A stretch of DNA of 10,244 nucleotides. Source: Actinomycetota bacterium. Its GTDB lineage: Bacteria; Actinomycetota; Acidimicrobiia; Spongiisociales; ZC4RG35. Each line of letters begins with the position of its first letter. Positions within the stretch are counted from its first letter, which is position 1. Of the stretch, positions 1 through 5,480 are shown piece by piece. The translations under genes and the position numbers were made by a program. Under the pieces are notes generated by a model. That model saw only the letters and a list, made by a program, of their open reading frames with translations. It was not told the origin of the DNA and searched no databases. Where the stretch lies: assembly GCA_019347585.1 (NCBI GenBank), contig JAHWLC010000020.1, positions 1 through 10,244 on the forward strand, read 5' to 3'.

Positions 1-1
1 C

Positions 2-346
2 TTCCGTTTCGAGGGCCAGGTGTCGGTGTTCGCTCCATATGAGGGGCCGTGTTATCGCTGTCTATACCGTCAGCCGCCCTCCCCCGAGCTCGCACCGACC
101 TGTGCCGAGGCCGGAGTGATCGGGGTGGTGCCAGGAGTGATCGGCTCGATCCAGGCGATGGAGGCGGTCAAGATCCTGCTCGGAATCGGCGACACCCTGG
201 CGGGGAGACTCCTCGTCTATGACGCCCTGGACCAGGATTTCACCACGGTGTCGGTCCGCCGTGACCCCGATTGCCCGGCATGCGCCGAGCCGGGGCGGCC
301 GCCGGCGCTGGTCGACTATGACGAGACCTGTCTTCCACCTGTCTGA
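2..346 (+). CDS. ThiF/MoeB/MoeZ-family adenylyltransferase, C-terminal part (5' end outside window)
   Basis: This is the last 114 residues of an E1-like enzyme that adenylates the C-terminal glycine of a small ubiquitin-fold sulfur carrier (MoaD, ThiS or CysO type). The reading frame is open from base 2, so the gene starts before the window. What is visible: a first zinc CxxC (PCYRC, about residues 16-20), the family signature CAEAGVIGVVPGVIGSIQA followed by MEAVKILLG, and the second zinc CxxC (CPAC, about residues 91-94). The protein ends about 20 residues after this second zinc pair. The C-terminal rhodanese domain found in MoeZ-type members is therefore absent, and sulfur would have to come from another protein. 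The stop lies inside the downstream JAMM peptidase gene (29-base overlap), which implies co-translation and joint function. The choice between MoeB, ThiF and MoeZ cannot be settled without the N-terminal half. Confidence 0.88.
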   Translation, partial: FRFEGQVSVFAPYEGPCYRCLYRQPPSPELAPTCAEAGVIGVVPGVIGSIQAMEAVKILLGIGDTLAGRLLVYDALDQDFTTVSVRRDPDCPACAEPGRPPALVDYDETCLPPV

Positions 347-716
347 GGATCTCGCCGACCGGATCATCGCCCATTGCCTCGCCGCGCTGCCCAACGAGGG
401 CTGCGGCCTGTTCGCGGTAGACGAGGACCGGGTGGTCGCGGTCTATCCGACGTCGAATCAATCACCGTCCCCGGTGTCCTACACCGTGCCCCCGGAGGAG
501 CATTTCGCCGCGTTGGAGGACGCCGAGTCACGGGGGTGGAGATTGGGAGGCGTGTTTCACTCCCATCCTTACGGCTCGGCGGAGTTGTCGATGGTCGATC
601 TCCAGGCCGCCATCGAGCCGGAGTGGGCCTATCTGGTCGTCGGCATGCGGGGCGAGCCCGAGATACGCGCCTGGCGAGCTCGGGACGGCGAGGTCGAGGA
701 AGTGGAGATCGCATAG
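318..716 (+). CDS. JAMM/MPN+ metallopeptidase, Mec-like (CysO-cysteine hydrolase type)
   Basis: This 132-aa single-domain zinc metallopeptidase has a complete JAMM signature: an upstream Glu (E27 in NEGCG) and H-S-H-P-x6-S-x2-D (H81, H83, S91, D94). The family cleaves after a C-terminal Gly-Gly of ubiquitin-like proteins. Small actinobacterial members such as mycobacterial Mec release cysteine from the CysO-cysteine adduct. The adjacent overlapping ThiF/MoeB gene fits that pathway: the E1-like enzyme activates the carrier and the peptidase hydrolyses the product. No carrier protein or CysM-type synthase is in the window, so they may lie upstream or elsewhere. The ATG at 318 is the first start that gives a normal JAMM N-terminus. 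The open frame runs further upstream, but only as a shadow inside the ThiF gene. No clear ribosome binding site is seen, consistent with translational coupling. The family call is firm; the exact substrate is inferred. Confidence 0.9.
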   Translation: MTRPVFHLSEDLADRIIAHCLAALPNEGCGLFAVDEDRVVAVYPTSNQSPSPVSYTVPPEEHFAALEDAESRGWRLGGVFHSHPYGSAELSMVDLQAAIEPEWAYLVVGMRGEPEIRAWRARDGEVEEVEIA

Positions 717-727
717 AGGCTCGGTTC

Positions 728-750
728 CTGTCACACCCACCTCGTAGCTT
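728..750 (+). promoter_or_regulatory. Upstream copy of a PafBC/RecA-NDp-like DNA-damage promoter
   Basis: The element reads cTGTCAcac, then 8 bases, then TAGCTT. This fits the mycobacterial RecA-independent damage promoter as I remember it (tTGTCRgtg-N8-TAnnnT), in which TGTCR replaces a normal -35 and TAnnnT is the -10. The copy matches the TGTCA core and the spacing but not the trailing gtg. It shares CTGTCAC-N7-TCGTA exactly with the copy 52 bases downstream, which makes chance less likely. The predicted start of transcription is about 755-758, upstream of the small ORF at 825. Confidence 0.4.
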
Positions 751-766
751 GCTGGTTAGCGGGCGT

Positions 767-785
767 TGACAGGAGTTTTCTGTCA
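767..785. repeat. Inverted repeat TGACAG-N7-CTGTCA, possible operator
   Basis: The arms TGACAG (767-772) and CTGTCA (780-785) are perfect reverse complements around a 7-base spacer. There is no T-run after it, so it does not look like a terminator. The right arm is the TGTCA core of the proximal damage-type promoter, so a dimeric DNA-binding protein sitting here would overlap the promoter. The third CTGTCA at 728-733 has the same orientation as the right arm. Confidence 0.4.
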
Positions 786-802
786 CTGACGGGTCGTACC
801 GT
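780..802 (+). promoter_or_regulatory. Proximal PafBC/RecA-NDp-like DNA-damage promoter
   Basis: The element reads cTGTCActg, then 8 bases (789-796), then TACCGT (797-802). It matches the remembered consensus tTGTCRgtg-N8-TAnnnT in the TGTCA core, in the tg of the last triplet, in spacing and in the -10 pattern. Predicted initiation is near 807-812, giving a leader of about 15 bases before the ATG at 825, just long enough for the AGGGGG ribosome binding site. The context supports the call: it drives a DUF222/HNH gene, and 13E12-family genes in mycobacteria are, as I recall, among the DNA-damage-induced genes with such promoters. Its TGTCA is also the right arm of an inverted repeat (767-785). 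Confidence 0.55.
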
Positions 803-824
803 TGGTGTGATGAGAGGGGGAAGC

Positions 825-1049
825 ATGTCACGACAGAGACGTCGGGCCATCATGAGGAGGCTCGAGAAGATCCAGGCACGCGACGTCGGGTCCCAATCCA
901 CCGACCAGTTGGTGGGTGACCTGATCACGATGGACAGGCTGCGGAACGAATGGCGGACGCTCACGATCGAGATGTTGGAGCAGCAGCCCTTCTTGTCGCC
1001 TGCACTTGCCAGGCTTTACCGGCACTACAAAGGAATCGGTCGACCGTGA
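825..1049 (+). CDS. Small basic hypothetical protein coupled to HNH endonuclease gene
   Basis: This 74-aa protein belongs to no family I recognise. The N-terminus is strongly basic (MSRQRRRAIMRRLEKIQARD), followed by a mixed, probably helical middle and a basic, aromatic end (ARLYRHYKGIGRP). It has no signal peptide, membrane segment or cysteine motif. ATG 825 is preferred over GTG 807 or ATG 810 because a GA-rich ribosome binding site (AGGGGG, about 815-820) sits at proper distance before it. Its TGA overlaps the GTG of the DUF222/HNH gene (GTGA at 1046-1049), so the two are almost certainly translated together. A basic protein of this size could bind DNA or modulate the nuclease, but that is inference from position and charge only. 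It lies directly behind two damage-promoter-like elements. Confidence 0.6.
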   Translation: MSRQRRRAIMRRLEKIQARDVGSQSTDQLVGDLITMDRLRNEWRTLTIEMLEQQPFLSPALARLYRHYKGIGRP

Positions 1050-2173
1050 GCGCCTTGCGATCAGCGATCGATGAATTGGCCTCGGTGCCCGACGAGGAGT
1101 TGAGCGACGAGGAGCTGGACGCGAACCTCGGCGAGGTCGCTCATGCCCGGGATCGGCTTGATGTCTTGCAGACTCGGTGGATGAGACTGCAGTCAGAGCG
1201 GCGCGGGCATGACAGGCTGGGTTATTCCTCTCCGACCGCCTACTTGAAGGATCGGGGGCGGATGTCGGCCGGTCACGCCAGACGCATCGTTTCCATGGCC
1301 AATGTCATGGTGAAGGCTTCGGTGGTGACCCGGGCCTGGTCGGATGGCCGCATCTCCACCGACCAGGCCGGTCTGCTCCTCTCGCTGGTCGAGGTGGTTC
1401 CCGAAGAGTTCGCCGCCGCCGAGGAAGCTCTGGTGGAGATCGTCGAGCCGTTGAGCGTCTCCGACACGGGACGGGCCCTGGAGTATTGGCGTCAGTCGGT
1501 GGACGGTCCCGGGGAGCTCTCCGAGGAGACCCAGCTTGCCCGTCGCGGCGTCTCGCTGTCGAAGACGATGGGAGGGATGCGTCGGGTCGACGGGTGGATG
1601 ACCGCGACAGCCGGTCATGCCCTCGAAACGGCCCTCGAAACGCTGATGCCGCCGCCCGGAGAAGACGAGGAGCGGTCGCCAGGGCAGCGTCGTCACGATG
1701 CCCTGGAAGACCTGGCTCGCTCCCATCTCGACCATGGCGACACGCCGACCGTCGGTGGGGAGAAGTCACACATCATGGTGCTCGCCGATCCCGACGCACT
1801 GAAAGGCATCGCCGGAGGCACCCACGAGAGCCTCGACGGGGAGGTTTTCGACGTGGAGACCATCCGACGTCTCGCCTGTGACTCGTCGGTCTCCCGGATC
1901 GTCTTCGGCCCCCAATCGGAGATCCTCGACGTGGGACGCAAGACCAGAGTGTGGAGCCCGGCGCAGCGCCGGGCCATCATCGCCCGGGACCGCCACTGCG
2001 TCGAACCCGGCTGTGACCGCCCGCCCGACTGGTGTGACATCCACCACAAGACCCATTGGGCCGACGGCGGCGACACTTCGGTGGACAGCGGCGAGCTCCG
2101 CTGCCGCTACCACCACACCAAAGAACACAGCCGACAGGCACGCGCCCACCTCAGGGAACGACGACGAACCTAG
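1046..2173 (+). CDS. DUF222 / HNH endonuclease domain protein (13E12 repeat family)
   Basis: This 375-aa protein has the DUF222 (13E12) architecture: an N-terminal helical region (about 20-250, with the typical SAGHARRIVSMA and RAWSDGRISTDQAGLLL segments), then a C-terminal HNH nuclease (about 305-365). The zinc and catalytic residues appear as CVEPGC (318-323), WCDIHH (His 333-334), HWADGG and CRYHH (353-357). At the central HNH Asn position the protein has Ser (about 348, in TSVDSGELRC). The open frame extends upstream to 950, but the GTG at 1046, overlapping the TGA of the preceding ORF as GTGA, is the best start. Family members occur in many copies in actinobacterial genomes and are linked to DNA-damage induction and phage attachment; their biological role is not settled. 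A GC-rich hairpin follows the stop. Confidence 0.9.
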   Translation: MSALRSAIDELASVPDEELSDEELDANLGEVAHARDRLDVLQTRWMRLQSERRGHDRLGYSSPTAYLKDRGRMSAGHARRIVSMANVMVKASVVTRAWSDGRISTDQAGLLLSLVEVVPEEFAAAEEALVEIVEPLSVSDTGRALEYWRQSVDGPGELSEETQLARRGVSLSKTMGGMRRVDGWMTATAGHALETALETLMPPPGEDEERSPGQRRHDALEDLARSHLDHGDTPTVGGEKSHIMVLADPDALKGIAGGTHESLDGEVFDVETIRRLACDSSVSRIVFGPQSEILDVGRKTRVWSPAQRRAIIARDRHCVEPGCDRPPDWCDIHHKTHWADGGDTSVDSGELRCRYHHTKEHSRQARAHLRERRRT

Positions 2174-2194
2174 GGGTGGCTCCTCCCCCACCCC
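2173..2194 (+). terminator. GC-rich hairpin after HNH gene
   Basis: GGGGTGG (2173-2179) pairs perfectly with CCACCCC (2188-2194) around an 8-base loop, starting on the last base of the HNH stop codon. No T-run follows, so if it terminates transcription it is of the T-less kind often proposed in actinobacteria. It sits between two convergent genes and could act on both strands. Confidence 0.35.
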
Positions 2195-2230
2195 CTCCCG
2201 TGGAATATCCTCGACTGATCTCCAAACGGT

Positions 2231-2785
2231 TCAGCGCGATCCCCGGAACAGCCGCTTCAGCCAGGCCCACAGCGAAGCGAAGAACAGCGATAGGCCTTTC
2301 ACCTCGTCGGCTTTGATGGCGCCCGCCTCTTCCTCGGTGGTCGCGCCCAGCTTGGCTTCGAGGCATTCCACGAACTCGCTGATCAGCCGTTTCGAAATCT
2401 CGTTGATGAGCCCGGTGCGGCCGAATTGGGCGGCAGGCCCGGAGAGCATGATGTCGGCATCCACCGTCACTTCCGACCCCTCGTCGGCTTCCGTTATCCG
2501 GTAGTCCACCTTGACCTGGCCCCTCGACCCTCCTCTCTTGTCGACCCCCCTGCCCTCGATTTTCGCCGAGCGAAACCCGGCATCGGGCTCGATGGTGGCC
2601 TTTCCCTCGAAGTTGGCCGTCATCGGGCCCAGCTTGACCGACACCACTCCGGCGTAGGTGCCGTCGCCCTTGGCTTCCTTCAATTCGGCGCCCGGCAGGC
2701 AATCGGCCACCGCCGGGACGTCCTGGAAGAAGTGCCACACGACGTCGGGTGGCCGCGCCACGACGAAACTCTGCGTGATCTTCAA
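2231..2785 (-). CDS. coxG: CoxG-like SRPBCC family protein
   Basis: This 184-aa protein has the SRPBCC/START-like fold typical of CoxG, a membrane-associated factor needed for assembly or anchoring of aerobic CO dehydrogenase and related molybdo-hydroxylases. The N-terminus shows the family pattern (TTG-initiated KITQSFVVARPPDVVWHFF, then DVPAVADCLPGAEL), with the core strands to about residue 150. The C-terminus ends in an aromatic, basic amphipathic stretch (LFFASLWAWLKRLFRG), a likely membrane-binding tail. The start is TTG at 2785: AGGAGG lies 9 bases upstream and no ATG competes. It follows mogA by 69 bases on the same strand, which supports a molybdo-enzyme role. No cox structural genes are in the window, so the symbol is by family. 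The general SRPBCC call is secure. Confidence 0.85.
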   Translation of the reverse strand: MKITQSFVVARPPDVVWHFFQDVPAVADCLPGAELKEAKGDGTYAGVVSVKLGPMTANFEGKATIEPDAGFRSAKIEGRGVDKRGGSRGQVKVDYRITEADEGSEVTVDADIMLSGPAAQFGRTGLINEISKRLISEFVECLEAKLGATTEEEAGAIKADEVKGLSLFFASLWAWLKRLFRGSR

Positions 2786-2854
2786 GCGGCCTGTCCTCCT
2801 GGGTCCGGAACTGCCCCGACGGTAGCCCTCGTCCCGGCCCTGCTCAATCGGGGA

Positions 2855-3340
2855 TCAATGATGGCCGGTGTCGCCTGCGAGCAGTCTCAGGGCGTGGGGA
2901 AGGACGCCGATGATCGCCTGCAGGCTCTCGGTCGCCCCCCTGGGCGAGCCGGGGACATTGACGACGAGACAAGCGCCCACGCTCCCGGCGCGCGCCCGGC
3001 TCAACGCGGCCAACGGGGTCGACTCCAGGCCCGCGGCGACCATCGCCTGCACCAGCCCGGGAGCCTCCCGCTCCAGAACCGCAAGGGTCGCCTCGGGGGT
3101 CACGTCCCTGGGGCCGAACCCGGTCCCACCGGTGGTGACGATCAACGAGACCTCGGCGGTCGCTCGTCGTATCGACTGGCTGATCTCGGCCAGCTCGTCG
3201 GGCACGAGATCCCGCGTCACCACGTATCCCTCGGCGGAGAGCATCTCTGCCAGCGCCTCACCCGAGAGGTCGTCGCGGGCTCCTCCCGAGACTCCATCGC
3301 TGACCGTGATCACCCGGGCGGCGGGACCGTCTACCCCCAT
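2855..3340 (-). CDS. mogA: Molybdopterin adenylyltransferase, MogA/MoaB family
   Basis: This 161-aa enzyme activates molybdopterin by adenylation before molybdenum insertion during Mo-cofactor synthesis. Family motifs are clear: ITVSDGVSGGARDDLSGEAL near the N-terminus, TTGGTGFGPRDVTPEAT (about 69-85) and NVPGSPRGATESL (about 134-146). The length is normal for the family. The frame is open far upstream, but ATG 3340 gives the standard N-terminus. It lies 10 bases inside the end of the upstream membrane-protein gene (stop 3333-3331), with GGAGG a little farther upstream than ideal, so translation is probably coupled. The coxG-like gene follows. MogA and MoaB cannot be told apart by eye, but in actinobacteria this protein usually serves the adenylation step. 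Confidence 0.9.
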   Translation of the reverse strand: MGVDGPAARVITVSDGVSGGARDDLSGEALAEMLSAEGYVVTRDLVPDELAEISQSIRRATAEVSLIVTTGGTGFGPRDVTPEATLAVLEREAPGLVQAMVAAGLESTPLAALSRARAGSVGACLVVNVPGSPRGATESLQAIIGVLPHALRLLAGDTGHH

Positions 3341-4173
3341 CGGCGCGGATCGACCTCCACACCCCCCTGGAGGATCACCAGATGGATGACGAGGAGGACC
3401 AGAAGGGTGGACAGCAGACCCCAGGGCCACTCGGTGGTCCGCTCGTCGTCCGGGCCATGGACCGAGGTGGTCCCCGGGGCGGCCGCCACCGTGGCCAGGA
3501 AGATCACCGCGGTCAGCGGGAGCGATCTGATCACCATGCTCTCGGTGTCCGGGAGGAAGAAGGGGATGGCGAGGAAGGCAGCGGCCACGGCGGGGATGAG
3601 CGCGATCCACATGGTGAAGTTGAAGCGCCGTCGCCCCGTGGAGATGATCCTGCGTTGGGGGGCGAAGCCGAGAAAGGCCGAAGCCGCCGAGAGGGCGACC
3701 AGGAGGAGACCGACCCCGCCTGCGGCCGCGATGACCAGGTCCAGGCCAGCAGGAAGATCGAAGGTGGCGTAGGCCTGCGCCAGCTGGCTGTCGGGCTCGA
3801 ACGGCAGGAGGGCGGCTTGGCCCAGCGCCTGTCGCAGCACATGGAGCAGAACCCAGAGCATCACCAGACGCGACGTCCCGTGACCCCTCGCCGTGGGATA
3901 GGCGAAGAGGAGGAAGAGGCCGACGATCACAGAGAGGGCGAAACCGCCTCCCAGGGCGAGGTCCGACCCGCCGAACACCTCGGCCCGGTTGTTGTAGAGG
4001 ACCGCCCGCCCTCCGAGCAGCTCTGCGAGGAGGCCGTCCCCGAAATCGTCGAGGAACTGGGCGAAGAGGATTCCGAAGGTCGAGGCGAGGGCCGAGGCAA
4101 GCACCAACGGCGGGCCGATGCGGCTTATCTCCCTCGGCGCGAGAGTGTCGGAAGTCGATACCTCACCGGGCAC
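3331..4173 (-). CDS. Seven-helix integral membrane protein of unknown function
   Basis: I do not recognise this family. From GTG 4173 it is 280 aa, with about seven hydrophobic segments at roughly 19-38, 73-92, 101-124, 144-170, 188-207, 216-233 and 250-268. The loops include a basic patch (APQRRIISTGRRRFNF, about 171-186) and an acidic, charged stretch before the last helix (HGPDDERTTEW). It ends GGVEVDPRRWG. No HExxH, cysteine-pair or transporter signature is seen. The frame is open to ATG 4284, but that would overlap the divergent thioesterase gene. GTG 4173 has TACCAT 8 bases before it, consistent with leaderless expression. Its last codons overlap the mogA start, so it belongs to the mogA-coxG unit. 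A role in molybdate or molybdo-enzyme biology is only inferred from that neighbourhood. Confidence 0.72.
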   Translation of the reverse strand: MPGEVSTSDTLAPREISRIGPPLVLASALASTFGILFAQFLDDFGDGLLAELLGGRAVLYNNRAEVFGGSDLALGGGFALSVIVGLFLLFAYPTARGHGTSRLVMLWVLLHVLRQALGQAALLPFEPDSQLAQAYATFDLPAGLDLVIAAAGGVGLLLVALSAASAFLGFAPQRRIISTGRRRFNFTMWIALIPAVAAAFLAIPFFLPDTESMVIRSLPLTAVIFLATVAAAPGTTSVHGPDDERTTEWPWGLLSTLLVLLVIHLVILQGGVEVDPRRWG

Positions 4174-4181
4174 GGGAATGG

Positions 4182-4187
4182 ATGGTA
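4182..4187 (-). promoter_or_regulatory. Possible -10 element for leaderless membrane protein/mogA/coxG unit
   Basis: On the minus strand TACCAT (fits TAnnnT) ends 8 bases before the GTG at 4173. The same TACCAT + 8 bases + start arrangement occurs before nfuA. No good -35 box is seen, so this rests on the -10 and its position. Confidence 0.35.
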
Positions 4188-4218
4188 GATGTGTGATTGC
4201 TGCCTTCCCGGTCTCCGT

Positions 4219-4224
4219 TACGGT
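4219..4224 (+). promoter_or_regulatory. Possible -10 element for thioesterase gene
   Basis: TACGGT ends 10 bases before the ATG at 4235, with a weak TTGCTG 16 bases upstream (4197-4202). There is no ribosome binding site in front of the ATG, so leaderless or near-leaderless expression is plausible. Weak evidence. Confidence 0.25.
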
Positions 4225-4234
4225 TTGTCGGGCG

Positions 4235-5053
4235 ATGCCGGCAGAACCTGAAGGGGTATACCTCCCGACCGACGATCCATCCACCTACGAGTCCACCGAG
4301 CTGGCCGGCGCCGGGTGGTACCAGGAGGGCCAGCACGGCGGGGCGCTCTCCGCCCTCATCGCCGGGCACATCGAATCGATCCCGACTCTGACGCCCATGG
4401 AGATCGCCCGTCTGACCGTGGAGATCTTCAGGGTCGTCCCCCTGGTCCCCCTGCGCATCGAGACACGGGTGGTGAGAGAGGGAAAGAGAATCCAGACCAC
4501 CGAAGCCACGGTGTACGGGCCCGACGACACCCTGCTCTCCATGGCCACGGTGCAGCGGCTGCGCATCGCCAAGCTCGAGCTGCCCCCCGACGCCGAAGGC
4601 CCGCCGCTGGAGCTGACCACGCCCGACCGGATCGAGCCGTTTTCGGGCCAAGGCTGGGGCGTCGGCGAGCCGGGAAGGGTGCTCTTCCATCGCCACGCCA
4701 TCGAGGTGCGGGAGATCCATGGCGGATTCACCACCAAGGGGCCCGGCGCGATCTGGCTCCGGCTCACCAAGCCGATCGTCGCCGGAAGAGGGATCACCCC
4801 GGCGCAGAGGGCGATCGCCACCGCCGATTTCTGCAACGGGATCTCGCGGCGGGTCGAAGTCTCCGATTGGGTCTTCATGAACAGCGACCTCACCGTCCAC
4901 CTCGCCCGATATCCGGCCGGGGAGTGGGTGGCTCTCGACGCCGAGTCGGTGTACTCGCCGGGCGGTAGAGGAGTGGCCACCGGGTCGCTCTGGGACCTCG
5001 ACGGCGCCCTGGGACGCTCCACCCAGACTCTCTACCTCGACCAGGCCACCTAG
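4235..5053 (+). CDS. Acyl-CoA thioesterase-like protein (double hotdog, 4HBT_3/TesB-like)
   Basis: This 272-aa protein resembles tandem-hotdog thioesterases that hydrolyse acyl-CoA esters. The first hotdog (about 1-115) contains the characteristic WYQEGQHGGALSALIAGHIE segment on the central helix, and strands such as ARLTVEIFRVVPLVPLRIET and KRIQTTEATVY. The second hotdog (about 150-270) contains AIWLRLTKPIVAG, an ATADFCNGISRR helix and LTVHLARYPAGEWVALDAES. The length is right for the two-domain type. ATG 4235 is chosen because the protein then starts just before the conserved part and clears the divergent gene. Upstream in-frame starts (4118, 4178) would overlap that gene's 5' region. No ribosome binding site is seen. 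Substrate chain length cannot be judged. It is followed within about 50 bases by the DUF3179 remnant. Confidence 0.82.
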   Translation: MPAEPEGVYLPTDDPSTYESTELAGAGWYQEGQHGGALSALIAGHIESIPTLTPMEIARLTVEIFRVVPLVPLRIETRVVREGKRIQTTEATVYGPDDTLLSMATVQRLRIAKLELPPDAEGPPLELTTPDRIEPFSGQGWGVGEPGRVLFHRHAIEVREIHGGFTTKGPGAIWLRLTKPIVAGRGITPAQRAIATADFCNGISRRVEVSDWVFMNSDLTVHLARYPAGEWVALDAESVYSPGGRGVATGSLWDLDGALGRSTQTLYLDQAT

Positions 5054-5061
5054 ACCCCGGA

Positions 5062-5474
5062 ATCCAGGCGACCCTCATCGCGGTTGACAGAGATGATGAG
5101 AACCAAAGGCCTACCCGTTCTCGATCATGGCCGAGAGGGGCGTGGTCAACGACGAGATCGGGTCTCAGCCGGTGGCTGTCTTCTGGGGAGCAGCCGACAC
5201 AACCGACGCCCTCGACGCCGGAGAGATCTCCGAGGCGGCCGCGGTCGGCACCGGAATCGCCTACGACCCGGTGGTCGACGACCGGCGCCTCACCTTCGAG
5301 AAGTCGGGCGAAGACATGTTCTCCGACATCGAAACCGGCTCCACCTGGACCATCCTGGGCAACGCTACGGGCGGTGCGCTTGAAGGCGCCCAGTTGGAGC
5401 CCCTCCCCCATCGCAACGACTTCTGGTTCGCCTGGCAAGCCTTCGTCCCCGAGGCCGAGGTGTACGAGGGCTGA
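5062..5474 (+). pseudogene. DUF3179 protein, N-terminally truncated and frameshifted remnant
   Basis: The frame from 5100 to 5474 encodes the C-terminal portion of a DUF3179 protein: EPKAYPFSIM, VVNDEIGSQPVAVFW, LTFEKSGEDMFSDIETGSTW, GGALEGAQLEPL and FWFAWQAFVPEA. The only start in this frame is ATG 5127, which has no ribosome binding site and would cut off the conserved AYP segment. An in-frame TGA at 5097-5099 precedes EPKAYP. In the next frame, about 5062-5099 reads IQATLIAVDRDDE, which fits the residues expected just before EPKAYP, so a one-base frameshift around 5094-5100 is likely. Upstream, the thioesterase gene occupies the space where the rest should be. The CPLCGS motif of classical members is replaced by GAADTTDAL, as in a variant subgroup. 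A short expressed 115-aa protein from 5127 cannot be excluded. Confidence 0.65.
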
Positions 5475-5480
5475 AACCGC

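Noticed and set aside
766..794. Exact TTGACA at 766-771 as a standard sigma-70-type -35 box.
   Set aside because: At the usual 16-18 base spacing there is no -10-like hexamer (ACGGGT and neighbours). The TGTCA-N-TAnnnT reading explains the region better.
950..1045. Extension of the HNH protein to a start at 950.
   Set aside because: This segment overlaps the small basic ORF in another frame and lacks family similarity. GTG 1046 gives a coupled start.
2426..3772. 448-residue plus-strand open frame.
   Set aside because: It is antisense to coxG, mogA and the membrane gene, whose products have clear family motifs or membrane segments. Its own translation is Arg/Gly/Pro-rich with no domain; typical of GC-rich shadow frames.
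5084..5112. Exact TTGACA at 5084-5089 as a promoter for the 5127 ORF.
   Set aside because: There is no -10 at proper spacing, and the bases fit better as decayed DUF3179 coding sequence (VDRDDE).
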